Assembly: GCF_004000865.1 (NCBI RefSeq)
Contig: NZ_BIMB01000021.1
Location: forward strand, 51,316 to 115,315
DNA: 64,000 bases
Reading direction: 5' to 3'
DNA from: Paenibacillus elgii NBRC 100335
GTDB taxonomy: Bacteria > Bacillota > Bacilli > Paenibacillales > NBRC-103111
The notes beneath the pieces were generated by a model. That model had not been told where the DNA came from. It ran no database searches and saw nothing but the letters and a program-made list of their open reading frames with translations. The position numbers were made by a program, and so were the translations under genes. Shown here piece by piece: positions 34,452 through 43,694 of this stretch. Position 1 is the stretch's first letter. Each line of letters begins with the position of its first letter.

Positions 34452-34601
34452 ACTTAATATAAACAAAAAAAAGGAACCCTGTAAACAGCGGTTTGAATCG
34501 CAGCCACTTCCATCGTATGATAGGTGTGACGACTTCGTGTCCAAGCCGGAAATGCAGGTACGGCCTACGAAGCGAATGTAAGGCAGGAGGTTTCACGCGT
34601 C

Positions 34602-35552
34602 ATGACCAACGACGTTTCCTATACAACCGAAGAAATCGCGAAGCTTTTGAAAATATCCAAGCTGACGGTGTATGACCTGATCAAAAAAGGCGAGCTTCCC
34701 GCCTACCGAGTGGGCAAGCAAATGCGTATCGACGCCGTGGATCTGGAGGCCTATAAAACCAGAGCCCGCGAAGGCCGTATGCCGCATGCAGCCGCTCTGG
34801 CGCCATCCGGTTCTTCAAGGCCGGAGGCCGTTTTTGCTCCGGGCAGCCGTCCGCTCGTTATTACGGGGCAGGACATCAGCCTCGACATGCTGGCCAAGCA
34901 TCTGGAGAAGCAGGCGCCCGGCGTCCGCCCGCTGCGCTCGTACGTCGGCAGCTTGGACAGCCTCATCTCGATGTACCGCGGCGAATCGGATATCGTGAGC
35001 ACGCATCTGCTGGACGGCGATACCGGGGAATACAATATTCCGTATATCCGCAAGCTGCTGGTCGGCTTTTCGTATATCGTCGTGCATCTGCTGACCCGAA
35101 ATGCCGGGCTTTACGTGCCGCAGGGCAATCCGAAAGGACTGCGGAGCTGGGGCGACCTTGCGCAGCCCGGTCTGCGTATCGTCAACCGGGAGAAAGGCTC
35201 CGGCGCGCGAGTACTGCTGGACGAGCAGCTTCGGCTGCACCGCATCGCTCCGGGCAGTATTGCAGGCTATGAGGCGGAGGAATCCAGCCATATGGGCGTT
35301 GCCGGCAAAGTCGCTGCGGGCGAGGCCGATGTCGGAATCGGGATCGAGAAAGCGGCAAGAATCGTCGGAGGCGTCGATTTTATCCCGCTGATCCGGGAGC
35401 GTTACGATCTCGTGATGCTGAAGAAGCCGGATAACCGCGAATGGATCGAAGCGGTGCGGCGCATTCTGCAATCGGACGCCTTTCTCGGCGAGCTGCGCTC
35501 CATCGGCGGGTATGACTTGACCGAAACCGGCAAGGTTTTACTGGAAACGTGA
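34602..35552 (+). CDS. HTH plus periplasmic-binding-like molybdate regulator (YvgK-like)
   Basis: This 316-residue one-component regulator starts at ATG 34602 with GGAGG ten bases before. Residues 7-52 form a MerR/excisionase-like helix-turn-helix (YTTEEIAKLLKISKLTVYDLIKKGELPAYRVGKQMRI). Residues about 80-310 form a binding-protein-like domain (LVITGQDISLDMLAKHL, SYVGSLDSLISMYRGESDIVSTHLLDG, IVNREKGSGARVLLDEQL, VAAGEADVGIGIEKAA). This HTH-PBP fusion is the YvgK type, found beside molybdate importers. The divergent modAB pair and palindrome support that it senses molybdate. Confidence 0.88.
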   Translation: MTNDVSYTTEEIAKLLKISKLTVYDLIKKGELPAYRVGKQMRIDAVDLEAYKTRAREGRMPHAAALAPSGSSRPEAVFAPGSRPLVITGQDISLDMLAKHLEKQAPGVRPLRSYVGSLDSLISMYRGESDIVSTHLLDGDTGEYNIPYIRKLLVGFSYIVVHLLTRNAGLYVPQGNPKGLRSWGDLAQPGLRIVNREKGSGARVLLDEQLRLHRIAPGSIAGYEAEESSHMGVAGKVAAGEADVGIGIEKAARIVGGVDFIPLIRERYDLVMLKKPDNREWIEAVRRILQSDAFLGELRSIGGYDLTETGKVLLET

Positions 35553-35601
35553 CAAACCGGTTCCAATAAACGCGGCCCGGCAGGACTGGGGGTCGGAGCA
35601 T

Positions 35602-36084
35602 TTGAGAAAATGGGTATGGTTCATCATCGCCATCTGTGTCATTATTGTGGCTTGCCTTCCCTTCTACCCGAGACTGCGTTACGATCTTTATGAGCAAGAT
35701 CGATTGCCGAGCGACTACGAAATTTCTTACGGGTACGAGTTATACGACTACAGGAATAAGTTTTTCCCTCCGAAGGCCGGATGGAAAAGGTTTTCCGCGG
35801 ACCCCCGGACGGTGTTCCCCGACGGCAAAAACATTCTCGTACTTGTGGCGCATCCGGAACTTGTACATGGGGAGCACACCTTCCGCTTTCTGGTCATCCG
35901 CGTTCGCGACGGTCTGCCCGTCATGACGGAGCCAGCTTATCTCCAAGGCGACTTTTTGTTTACCGCCAGATTGCGTTCCGATCGTTGGGAGCCCGGAGAA
36001 TATAGAGGAGAGTATTGGAAGGACGGCTCGCTCGTAGCGGTCAAAACGTTTACTATCCAAGGAAAAGGCCCTGAGGCCGAATAA
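35602..36084 (+). CDS. Small exported hypothetical protein
   Basis: I do not recognise this gene. A TTG start at 35602 gives 160 residues, MRKWVWFIIAICVIIVACLPF, with a hydrophobic segment at about 3-20 that acts as a signal anchor; no in-frame ATG gives a better start. The rest is a beta-rich domain (NILVLVAHPELVHGEHTFRFLVIRVRDG, YLQGDFLFTARLRSDRWEPGEYRGEYW) that would sit outside the cell. It begins 49 bases after the YvgK-like gene in the same direction. Confidence 0.65.
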   Translation: MRKWVWFIIAICVIIVACLPFYPRLRYDLYEQDRLPSDYEISYGYELYDYRNKFFPPKAGWKRFSADPRTVFPDGKNILVLVAHPELVHGEHTFRFLVIRVRDGLPVMTEPAYLQGDFLFTARLRSDRWEPGEYRGEYWKDGSLVAVKTFTIQGKGPEAE

Positions 36085-36139
36085 ATCGTGAAAACCGCTT
36101 GGCACAAAAATCTAACCGGACTCGGGTGATCGAATCAGC

Positions 36140-36784
36140 ATGGATTTTTCAATCATCGAGCATTTGACAGAGGACAACATCAAGCTTTGGCTGGAGCAAT
36201 ACCGCTCCCTGGGGCCGCTTCCCGGCATCCTGCTGACGTTCGCCAAGTCGTTTGTTCCTCCGCTGCCCACGCTGGTCATCGTCGGAGTCAACGCGGCGGT
36301 ATACGGCTTATGGCTCGGCTTTCTATATTCGTGGATCGGCATGATCGCCGGATGCCTGACGACCTTCCTCATCATTCGCAAAGCCGCCGGCCATCCGTAC
36401 TTCGAGCGGTGGAAGCGCAAGCCCAAAGTCGAAAAAAGCATGCGGTGGGTCCGCCATAACGGGTTCAGCTACGTGTTTCTGCTGAGCGTGTTTCCGGTCG
36501 GTCCGTTCGTGCTTGTCAATATGGCGGCAGCAGCCGCGCGCATGCGGTTGCATACGTTTCTGATCGCCGTTGCCGCCGGCAAAGCGATCATGATCTTCTC
36601 CGTCTCGTATATCGGGCACGATCTGGAGCGTTTCGTCCGCGAGCCGCTTCAGCTGCTCTATGTGGTGCTGTTTATTGGGGGTTCGCTGTTTCTCAGCAAA
36701 AAAATCGAGGCACATTTTACAAAAGCGGCCGCGGCCAAAGAGGGGCAGCGAGGTCTGAACGGAGACGAGCGGGGAAGCGGATGA
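36140..36784 (+). CDS. TVP38/TMEM64 (DedA-superfamily) membrane protein
   Basis: This 214-residue membrane protein shows the VTT-domain pattern. A re-entrant stretch FAKSFVPPLPTLVIVGVNAAVYGLWLGFLYSWIGMIAGCLTTFLI is followed by FSYVFLLSVFPVGPFVLVNMAAAAARM and GKAIMIFSVSYIG. These proteins move or scramble lipids or act with undecaprenyl phosphate recycling in related families. It has about five to six membrane segments and a charged C-terminal tail (KEGQRGLNGDERGSG). It is 55 bases after the preceding gene. Confidence 0.87.
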   Translation: MDFSIIEHLTEDNIKLWLEQYRSLGPLPGILLTFAKSFVPPLPTLVIVGVNAAVYGLWLGFLYSWIGMIAGCLTTFLIIRKAAGHPYFERWKRKPKVEKSMRWVRHNGFSYVFLLSVFPVGPFVLVNMAAAAARMRLHTFLIAVAAGKAIMIFSVSYIGHDLERFVREPLQLLYVVLFIGGSLFLSKKIEAHFTKAAAAKEGQRGLNGDERGSG

Positions 36785-36818
36785 ATCCCACAGCATCGCA
36801 CCGGAGGCAATCATCCCT

Positions 36819-36832
36819 CCCCCCATGGGGGG
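36819..36832. repeat. C6-AT-G6 palindrome between convergent genes
   Basis: CCCCCCATGGGGGG lies between two convergent stops. It can form a short GC hairpin, but without a T-run its role as terminator is doubtful. Confidence 0.4.
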
Positions 36833-36838
36833 AACCGT

Positions 36839-37756
36839 TTAATCGCAAACCTTTTCCAGATCGGCCATGCTGGTGATGCTATTCGCGTCGTTGATGCGAC
36901 AGCTTAGGTCCCTTCTATCTTTATTAGACCTCACTTCGATCCACATCCTGTTAATGCGAAAGTTTTTCGCCAAACCAACCATTTCATGTACATTTTTCAA
37001 CTCGTCCCCCACAGCCGTCCCTTCTTCCAATCGTTCATATCGGATATCCAGATATAGGAGCTGCCGGTCAACCGCTTCTTGAAATGAAATATAATTGGGC
37101 CCAAAAATAAGTTCGTTCTCGTCCGGAAATTCCCCGTATATAGAATGGTAGTCCGACACTTGGGTTATGCGGTATTTTTCCTTCGGAAGCAGCTCTTGCA
37201 GTTTCGGATAAACCGTCTCCTTCAGTGCATCGTTCCAAAAAGCTTGCACATAGTCGTCTTTAAACAGGTACCGCTTGTTTTTCTCCGAAACACTCACGCG
37301 GATCTTATAATCGGGCTTTGCAGCAGAACGCACTTCAACATCGTAATGATCAATCGTACCGTTATACTCGACCTTTTCAATCCTGAATTCTTCCTGATAT
37401 TTGGTTTTCAAATGAATGGCCAGTTCTTCCTGCACTCTTTTTTCATCGGACGTGAATTGCTTGAAGATGGCATCCAGCATCAAAAACACCATCCCGCCCA
37501 TCAGCAAGTAGAGAACCAGCAAAACGCAAAAGACGGCTGCCATAATAAAAAGCATGGTCTTGAGAGCCGCCTTAACGTACTTATTTGCAAAAAATTTATC
37601 GACAAGCGTTGGTTCCTTATTTTCTTCCGCGATCCGTTTAAGCTTGTTCGCACTTGAATTCATCGCCTCAAATAAATCCCGATCCATCTGCATCATCCCA
37701 TTCTCTTCTATCTGTATCTGTTCATCCTTCGGCAAAACGACGAAATCCGGAAGCAT
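36839..37756 (-). CDS. Membrane protein of unknown family
   Basis: I do not recognise this gene. The 305-residue product has one or two membrane segments at about 65-95 (ALKTMLFIMAAVFCVLLVLYLLMGGMVFLMLDAIF). The C-terminal 210-residue soluble domain is rich in charged residues (VEYNGTIDHYDVEVRSAAKPDYKIRVSVSEKNKRYLF, YPKLQELLPKEKYRITQVSDYHSIYG). The N-terminal 60 residues are cytosolic and helical. The start could also be the ATG pair at about 37696. Base composition is lower in GC than the neighbours, which may mean recent transfer. It is not visibly linked to the phosphonate operon upstream. Confidence 0.65.
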   Translation of the reverse strand: MLPDFVVLPKDEQIQIEENGMMQMDRDLFEAMNSSANKLKRIAEENKEPTLVDKFFANKYVKAALKTMLFIMAAVFCVLLVLYLLMGGMVFLMLDAIFKQFTSDEKRVQEELAIHLKTKYQEEFRIEKVEYNGTIDHYDVEVRSAAKPDYKIRVSVSEKNKRYLFKDDYVQAFWNDALKETVYPKLQELLPKEKYRITQVSDYHSIYGEFPDENELIFGPNYISFQEAVDRQLLYLDIRYERLEEGTAVGDELKNVHEMVGLAKNFRINRMWIEVRSNKDRRDLSCRINDANSITSMADLEKVCD

Positions 37757-37860
37757 AGGCTTCCGGATAGGCTCCCGGGCTTGTGGCCCTCAGGGAGACG
37801 GTTTTTGTCTTAGGTAGCGCGGGCCGGCTGCACGGTTCCGCAAGGCAAGGCAGTTGCTTC

Positions 37861-38646
37861 TTACATGGCATGGATCCACGTCACACCCGAAGCTTGAAGG
37901 TCGGCTTCCCATTCCTTCGGCATGTTCACATCGCAGATAATGATGTCGATTTCCTTGAGATCGGCCAGCTTGTAGAACTGCCCCTCGCCGAGCTTCGAGC
38001 GGTCGGTCATCACGATCGATTGCTTGGAATGCTCGATCAGCTTGCGCGCAAGCTGCCCCCGTTCGGCGTCGAAGCTTGTAATTCCGCGGTTTACCATAAG
38101 GCCGTCGATCGAGATAAACGCCTTGTCCGCGTAAAACTGCTCGACCATCCGCTCGGCCATCGAGCCGGATACCCGTGCCTGCGAGGCATTGACCTTGCCT
38201 CCGATAAAATATACGTCGCCGGAGAACAGCTCTTTGTTCTTGTAATCGATGAGCAGATACAGCGCCGGAGCCGAAAAGGCCAGCACCGTAATATTTTTCT
38301 TGTTGAGCAAAAAATGAATCATCTGCTGGGTCGTCGTGCCGTCGTCGATGAAGATGACGTCGTTGTCTTCCACCAGAGACGCGGCGGCCCGGCCGATCCG
38401 CTTCTTCTCGTCGGCGTACAGCTCTTCCCGCTTCAGGTGCGGCGGCTCTTCCCGCGCCAGGTTGATTTTGACCGCGCCGCCGTAGACCCGCTTCAGCTTG
38501 TTCTCCGCCTCCAGCTCCTCCAAATAACGGCGCACCGTCTCCGAGGATACCTTCAGCTTCTCGACCAGCTCAAACGTCTTTACTTTTCCTTCCAGATTGA
38601 GCGTGTTTAAGATGAAATCCTTGCGTTCTTCCCCTACCAAAGACAT
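37861..38646 (-). CDS. DeoR-family regulator at end of phosphonate operon
   Basis: The start is ATG 38646 (MSLVGEERKDFILNTL) with GGAGG nine bases before; the TTG at 38655 abuts it. The 261-residue protein has an N-terminal HTH (LVEKLKVSSETVRRYLEELEAENKLKRVYGGAV). The sugar-phosphate-isomerase-like effector domain follows (EEPPHLKREELYADEKKRIGRAAASL, DDGTTTQQMIHFLL, SQARVSGSMAERMVEQFYADKAFISIDG). Members usually sense phosphorylated sugars. Its place after phnW, 83 bases away, suggests control of 2-aminoethylphosphonate use; the effector might be a phosphorylated intermediate. Confidence 0.9.
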   Translation of the reverse strand: MSLVGEERKDFILNTLNLEGKVKTFELVEKLKVSSETVRRYLEELEAENKLKRVYGGAVKINLAREEPPHLKREELYADEKKRIGRAAASLVEDNDVIFIDDGTTTQQMIHFLLNKKNITVLAFSAPALYLLIDYKNKELFSGDVYFIGGKVNASQARVSGSMAERMVEQFYADKAFISIDGLMVNRGITSFDAERGQLARKLIEHSKQSIVMTDRSKLGEGQFYKLADLKEIDIIICDVNMPKEWEADLQASGVTWIHAM

Positions 38647-38729
38647 CCGGTGCAACCTCCAGCCCTGCGTATGATATTTGCATTATAGCACCCGAGCACC
38701 GCGGTTACACGATTTTCCGGTCCGCCGCC

Positions 38730-39857
38730 TTACAACCAGAATCGGTTGCGCCCGATCGCCTCCAATAGCCGCGCGATATCGTCTGCATGCACATCCCCAA
38801 TGTTGCCGATGCGGAACGTGTCTGCGGACGAGATTTTGCCCGGATACAGAACGAAGCCTTCGAGCTTCATCCGCGCGTAAAACTCCGCAAACGAAAACTG
38901 CGGATGCGCCGGATACACAAACGAAGTAATGATCGGCGATTGGCACGAGGCCGGAAGCAGCGCTTGAAAACCAAGCTCCTCCATCCCCCGCACCAGCAGA
39001 CGCTGGTTGTTCTCGTACCGCTGCTGCCGCTTCGCGATGCCTCCCTCGTCCTCCAGCTCCAGCAGCGCTTCATGGAATGCGTGCACCACATGGGTCGGCG
39101 AGGTGAACCGCCACTTGCCCTGCTGCCGCTCCATCGTCTCCCATTGATCGTACAGATCAAGCGAGAGCGACCGGGCGCGACCGGCGCAGGCAATCAGCTC
39201 CTCCGTCTTCGCGATGACGAAGCCGAAGCCGGGGACGCCCTGGATGCACTTGTTGCTGCTGCTGATCAAAAAATCGATGCCGAGCGCTGCCACGTCGATA
39301 GCGATGCCGCCGAAGCTGCTCATCGCGTCAGCGATCAGCGTCTTGCCGTGCTGCTTCGCCGTCCGGGCGATCTCCTCCAGCGGATTGCGCATCCCGGTCG
39401 TCGTCTCCGTATGGACGACGGCCACATGCGTAATGTCTGGCTGCGCGGCCAAGACGGCTTCCAGGGCGGCTGCGTCCGCAGGCGTCGTCTCGCCGAGCGC
39501 GATCCGGACGGTCGAAATGCGCAGCCGCTCTGCCATTTGCGCGATCCGCTCGCCGTAGGCTCCGTTAATGAGGACGGCCAGCTTGCCGTCCGCAGGGATC
39601 ACCGAGCCGATCACCGATTCCACGACGAATGTGCCGCTTCCCTGCATCAGCACGGCCGTATACCGGTCCGTGTCCGTCGTCGCGAGCCGGACCAGTCTGC
39701 TGCGAATGTCCTGTACCAGGTCGTTGTATTCGCGGTCCCACGTGCACCAGTCCTTCAGCATGGCCGCCTTCACCCGCTTCGTCGTGGACAAAGGCCCTGG
39801 CGTCAGCAACAAATATGGATTATCCGGCATCGCCGGGATGGTCATCGTTTCTGTCAT
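38730..39857 (-). CDS. phnW: 2-aminoethylphosphonate--pyruvate transaminase
   Basis: This 375-residue class V aminotransferase makes phosphonoacetaldehyde and alanine from 2-aminoethylphosphonate and pyruvate. Its motifs are [29 protein letters not shown] at 17-45, [10 protein letters not shown] at 71-80, [12 protein letters not shown] at 148-159, DAMSSFGG at 177-184 and the PLP lysine K203 in [17 protein letters not shown]. It follows phnX by 6 bases, and both act in the same two-step path. The identity is very clear from the start motif. Confidence 0.96.
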   Translation of the reverse strand: MTETMTIPAMPDNPYLLLTPGPLSTTKRVKAAMLKDWCTWDREYNDLVQDIRSRLVRLATTDTDRYTAVLMQGSGTFVVESVIGSVIPADGKLAVLINGAYGERIAQMAERLRISTVRIALGETTPADAAALEAVLAAQPDITHVAVVHTETTTGMRNPLEEIARTAKQHGKTLIADAMSSFGGIAIDVAALGIDFLISSSNKCIQGVPGFGFVIAKTEELIACAGRARSLSLDLYDQWETMERQQGKWRFTSPTHVVHAFHEALLELEDEGGIAKRQQRYENNQRLLVRGMEELGFQALLPASCQSPIITSFVYPAHPQFSFAEFYARMKLEGFVLYPGKISSADTFRIGNIGDVHADDIARLLEAIGRNRFWL

Positions 39858-39863
39858 GAGAGT

Positions 39864-40691
39864 TCATCCTTTCAATGCGGCCGCTTTGGAGCATGGGGAT
39901 TCCCCTGCCGCCAAGCGTCGGTTGATATCTGCGATTACCGGGTCCAACGCCCCGATGGAGTCGATCACATAATGCGCGCCCTCTGACCGGTAGCGCTGCT
40001 CGATCTCTTCAAGCTTCCGCTGCAGATCGGCGGGATCGCATGCGTTCACTTCCGCTTCGCTCATGCCTAGCTCGCTGCTGCCCTTCAGAATGCCGACCGT
40101 CCAAGTCTCGGCGTTCAGCCCTTCCCGAATGTCGCTGATCGTATCTCCAACTTTGACGATATGCTTCATCGGATAAATACCGAGCCGAATTGCGTTCTCG
40201 TAGATCATCCACGGATACGGCCGGCCCGCAGGCATTTCGTCCGGCGTTACCAGCCCGTCTGGCGCATAGCCCTGCTTCTTCGCCTCGGCGGCAACGATCT
40301 CCATCATCTCCGTCGTATATCCCGTGGTCGAACCGACCTTGATTCCCTGCGACCGCAGTCGGGCCACCAGCTCGATCGCTCCCGGAATCGGGGTCGCATA
40401 CTGCTTCAAGATGCTGAACAGCATCAGCTCAAAATCCGCGTACAGCGAATCGACATCGGCTTCCTCCGGCGCACGGCCGAAGGCCGCCTTCCACTGCTCC
40501 GCCACGCTGTCGAGGCGGCAAAGCTCGCGCAGATGGTCCCGCTTCAGCATCCCCATCGGCCCGCGCGCTTCCTTGGCCGTCAACGTAATTCCCCGCTTCG
40601 CGAATACTTCCACGAATACCGCCACCGGCGCGAAGCAGCCGTAGTCGACCGCCGTTCCCGCCCAATCCAAAATGACTCCTTGTACCGTCAT
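39864..40691 (-). CDS. phnX: Phosphonoacetaldehyde hydrolase
   Basis: This 275-residue HAD-superfamily enzyme cleaves the C-P bond of phosphonoacetaldehyde to acetaldehyde and phosphate. The nucleophile is D9 in VILDWAGTAVDYGCF, with Ala in place of the second Asp as usual for PhnX. K50 in ARGPMGMLKRDHL is the Schiff-base lysine. Later motifs are KVGSTTGYTTEMM and IVKVGDTISDIREGLNAETWTVG. It sits between the transporter and phnW. Confidence 0.96.
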   Translation of the reverse strand: MTVQGVILDWAGTAVDYGCFAPVAVFVEVFAKRGITLTAKEARGPMGMLKRDHLRELCRLDSVAEQWKAAFGRAPEEADVDSLYADFELMLFSILKQYATPIPGAIELVARLRSQGIKVGSTTGYTTEMMEIVAAEAKKQGYAPDGLVTPDEMPAGRPYPWMIYENAIRLGIYPMKHIVKVGDTISDIREGLNAETWTVGILKGSSELGMSEAEVNACDPADLQRKLEEIEQRYRSEGAHYVIDSIGALDPVIADINRRLAAGESPCSKAAALKG

Positions 40692-40709
40692 ATTTTTATT
40701 CCTCCCGTA

Positions 40710-42422
40710 TCATTTGTGTACTTGCCAAGCTTCCGTCCGCCGCCTCACGCCCCGCAAAATGAGCTCGTAGAGCAGCCGGACGGCGATATTCGTTCCCAAG
40801 ATTAGCACCGACATCGCCGCAGCGGCCGCCGTATCGCCCGCATCGTCCATATGGACGATGGAGACCGCCGCCAGCTTGAAGTCCGGCGAAGTCAGGAAGA
40901 CGAGCGCCGACACCGTTACCATGGAGTTGACGAAGAAGTACATCGCCATCTCGATAATGGCTGGCAGCGACAGCGGCACCGTCACCTTGAGAAACGTCCG
41001 GTAGAACGGCACTCGCATCGACTCCGCCACCAACTCGAACTCCTTGTCCTGCTTCTTCAGCGTCGTCATTGCCGTGATGAAGGGAACCGAGAAAAAGTGA
41101 ACGACGTTTGCCAACACGAGAATAGCTACGGTGCCGTACATCGGATGCAGCGGGTTGTCCGGCGCGTTGAAGAAGAAAATGTACGCCAGCCCGATGACCA
41201 TGCCGGGCAGCGACAGCGGCAGGATGGCCAAGAAATAGCCGAGCTGCCGGGCGCTTCGCAGCATCCGCGTTTTTTCGATCAAATACGCCGTGACGAACGC
41301 GAACAGCGTGCCCAGAACTGCCGTCAGCAGCGAGAGAACCAAGCTGTTCCAGAACGGCTCGAACCCGGCCGCGGCCATCGCGGAGAAATCAAAATGCTTG
41401 AGCGACAGCGTCAGATTGTAAGGCCATACGTTCACCAAGGAAGCATAAACGATCGTCAGCAGCGGAATGAGAATTCCGATAGACATCAGGGCGCAGAACA
41501 GGGTGAATAGCATGTCCCGCAGGCGGCCGTTCGCAATGCGGTACGGCGTCGATTTGGACGTGATCAGCGCGTTTTGCTTGCGCTGCACGAGCCGGTCCAC
41601 CACGAACGCGACAACCGCCGGGATCGTCAGCAGAATGCCGACCGCCGCGCCCATGGACATGTTTTGCTGGCCGATCACCTGCTTATAAATATCCGTCGCG
41701 AGCACGTTGAACTTCCCGCCGATGACCTGCGGCGCTCCGAAATCGGTGAAGCATGCAGTGAAGCAAACGAAGATGGCGCTGATCAGCCCGAACTTGATCG
41801 ACGGCAGCGTCACCGTGAGCAGCCGTTTGAGTCTTCCCGCACCGAGCGTCTCCGCCGCTTCGTACAGCCGGTAATCGGTCACGGCCAGCGACGCCGCCAG
41901 GATGAGAAACGCCTGCGGGAACAAGTAGATGACCTCCGCCAGGATAATGCCGACCGGGCCGTACAGCTCGATTTTAAACCCGGGCACCAGTCCGAACAGT
42001 CCGTTCGTGACAAGCCCTTGGTTGCCGAACAAATACGTCAGCGCGATTCCGTGCATCATCGTAGGCGCGAACAACGGCACAAGCGCAATCATTTTGAAAA
42101 ATGCTTTGCCCCGGATCGCCGTCCGGATGACCCCGTACGCGTAGAAGAATGCCAGCGTGACGGCGATGACCGTCGAAACGACCGAGACGTAGATCGTATT
42201 CGTTAGCGACTGGGACAGCGCCGGCGTCGAGAAGTAACGCACAAAGGTAGCCAGCCCGACGAAAGCTCCTTCACGGTCCAGAAACGCCTTGGCGAACAAG
42301 ACGCCCAGAGGGAACAAAACGGACGTGAGCAGCAGCAGGACGACGATGACGACAAGCGACATCTGCCAGAGCTCCGCGCCCCCCGCTTTCGGGCTGAGCG
42401 CCCGGGTTCGTGCAGTCCACAT
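40710..42422 (-). CDS. 2-aminoethylphosphonate ABC permease, fused two-domain
   Basis: The start is ATG 42422 with AAGGAG nine bases before, giving 570 residues; a longer frame upstream lies inside phnT. Two permease domains of about six membrane segments each are fused: the first about 20-290, the second about 310-560. Each has an EAA-type loop (LYEAAETLGAGRLKRLLTVTLPSIKFG and VAESMRVPFYRTFLKVTVPLSLPAI). In the Salmonella phn system the two permeases PhnU and PhnV are separate; the fused form fits the FbpB-like organisation. The gene is 23 bases after phnT. Confidence 0.92.
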   Translation of the reverse strand: MWTARTRALSPKAGGAELWQMSLVVIVVLLLLTSVLFPLGVLFAKAFLDREGAFVGLATFVRYFSTPALSQSLTNTIYVSVVSTVIAVTLAFFYAYGVIRTAIRGKAFFKMIALVPLFAPTMMHGIALTYLFGNQGLVTNGLFGLVPGFKIELYGPVGIILAEVIYLFPQAFLILAASLAVTDYRLYEAAETLGAGRLKRLLTVTLPSIKFGLISAIFVCFTACFTDFGAPQVIGGKFNVLATDIYKQVIGQQNMSMGAAVGILLTIPAVVAFVVDRLVQRKQNALITSKSTPYRIANGRLRDMLFTLFCALMSIGILIPLLTIVYASLVNVWPYNLTLSLKHFDFSAMAAAGFEPFWNSLVLSLLTAVLGTLFAFVTAYLIEKTRMLRSARQLGYFLAILPLSLPGMVIGLAYIFFFNAPDNPLHPMYGTVAILVLANVVHFFSVPFITAMTTLKKQDKEFELVAESMRVPFYRTFLKVTVPLSLPAIIEMAMYFFVNSMVTVSALVFLTSPDFKLAAVSIVHMDDAGDTAAAAAMSVLILGTNIAVRLLYELILRGVRRRTEAWQVHK

Positions 42423-42445
42423 GATGAAATCTCCTTCGCTTGGAT

Positions 42446-43474
42446 TCAATGGGCCAAGGCTTCCGCCTGGAACGACAGCAGCTTCTCCGCGGGCACATTC
42501 AGCAGGACGCGGGCGTCTTTGGCCAGCGACAGCTCGCGGGAGGCTTGGGCGGGAACGTCCACCGTTACCAGCTCGCCTGCGCCGGAGTGCAGCATTTGGA
42601 GATTCAGCCGATAGAACGGACCGCGGAATTCGACGTTCCGGACGATGGCCGGGATGCCTTCGCCCGCATCGCCCGCTCTGACCTCGATATGCTCCGGCCG
42701 GACCGCTAACGCCCGCTTGCCTTGCCGCCCTGCTTGCCATACTCCGTCTTCCAAGAAATTGATCGCCCCGACAAAATCAGCGACGAACGGAGAGTTCGGG
42801 CGGTCGTACACGTCCTGCGGCGTGCCGGTCTGAACGACCTCCGCGTTGTTCATGACGACGATCCGGTCGGCCATCGTCAGCGCCTCTTCCTGATCGTGCG
42901 TCACCATGATGGTCGTGATGCCGAGCTTGGTCTGCAGCTCACGGATTTCCTGCCGCAGCTTCACGCGCACCTTCGCATCCAAAGCCGACAAAGGCTCGTC
43001 CAACAGCAGCATGTCCGGCGACAGTACGATGGCGCGGGCCAAAGCGATGCGCTGCTGCTGACCGCCCGACAGCTGGGATGGATAGCGCTGCATGACATGC
43101 TCCAGATCAATCAGCGCGAACGCTTCGCGCACCTTGAAGTCGATGTCTTTCTTGGACCATTTCTTGTTCTGCAGCCCGTATGCAACGTTCTGGTATGCCG
43201 TCAAGTTCGGGAACAAGGCGTACGACTGGAAGACCATGCCGAAGTTCCGTTTTGCAGGCGGCAGAGTGGTGATATCCTTCCCGTCGACGGCAATCCGTCC
43301 ATCGGTCGGGCTTTCAAGACCGGCGATCAGGCGCAGCAGCGTCGTTTTGCCGCAGCCGCTCGGCCCGAGCAGGCAGACGAATTCGTTTTTGTACATATCG
43401 AGATTAACCTGTTTCAATGCTGTGAACGAACCGAATGATTTGGACAGCTGTCGGATCGATAAATACGGTTGCAT
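42446..43474 (-). CDS. phnT: 2-aminoethylphosphonate ABC transporter ATPase
   Basis: The start is ATG 43474 (MQPYLSIRQLSKSFG) with AAGGAGG six bases before, giving 342 residues. Walker A is LGPSGCGKTTLL, the Q-loop is VFQSYALFPNLTAYQN, the signature is LSGGQQQRIALARA, Walker B is MLLLDEPLSALD, and the His switch is TMVTHDQEEA-like (IMVTHDQEEALTMADR). A C-terminal TOBE-like domain follows from about 240. It powers the fused permease downstream. Its position in the operon gives the substrate. Confidence 0.93.
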   Translation of the reverse strand: MQPYLSIRQLSKSFGSFTALKQVNLDMYKNEFVCLLGPSGCGKTTLLRLIAGLESPTDGRIAVDGKDITTLPPAKRNFGMVFQSYALFPNLTAYQNVAYGLQNKKWSKKDIDFKVREAFALIDLEHVMQRYPSQLSGGQQQRIALARAIVLSPDMLLLDEPLSALDAKVRVKLRQEIRELQTKLGITTIMVTHDQEEALTMADRIVVMNNAEVVQTGTPQDVYDRPNSPFVADFVGAINFLEDGVWQAGRQGKRALAVRPEHIEVRAGDAGEGIPAIVRNVEFRGPFYRLNLQMLHSGAGELVTVDVPAQASRELSLAKDARVLLNVPAEKLLSFQAEALAH

Positions 43475-43629
43475 AAGAGCCTCCTTCAGAGCGGCCCGCA
43501 AGGGACCGGCTTGCTTGCTTTCCATTCAAGTATAGGCCGGTTTTGTTAACGGAGTATAAAACGCAAGTAAAAATTATGTTATTTGTTTCTTTTTGTTGTT
43601 TTTATGTTGTTTTTATATGAGAAGTTGGC

Positions 43630-43663
43630 AAAAAAAGCGCAGAACCTCCGGCTCCGCGCTTTC
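43630..43663 (-). terminator. Terminator-like hairpin between phnS and phnT
   Basis: On the minus strand AAAGCGC and GCGCTTTTTT enclose an inner GGAGCC/GGTTC stem, just after phnS. As the downstream phn genes need transcription, it probably attenuates rather than stops, which would leave phnS most abundant; a second promoter in 43475-43629 is possible. Confidence 0.75.
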
Positions 43664-43694
43664 ATTTGGTTGCGATTTGTTCATTTGCGTACTA

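Noticed and set aside
41574..42206. Antisense frame in the fused phosphonate permease gene
   Set aside because: The minus-strand protein has two full permease domains, and the antisense product is a low-complexity Arg-rich chain.
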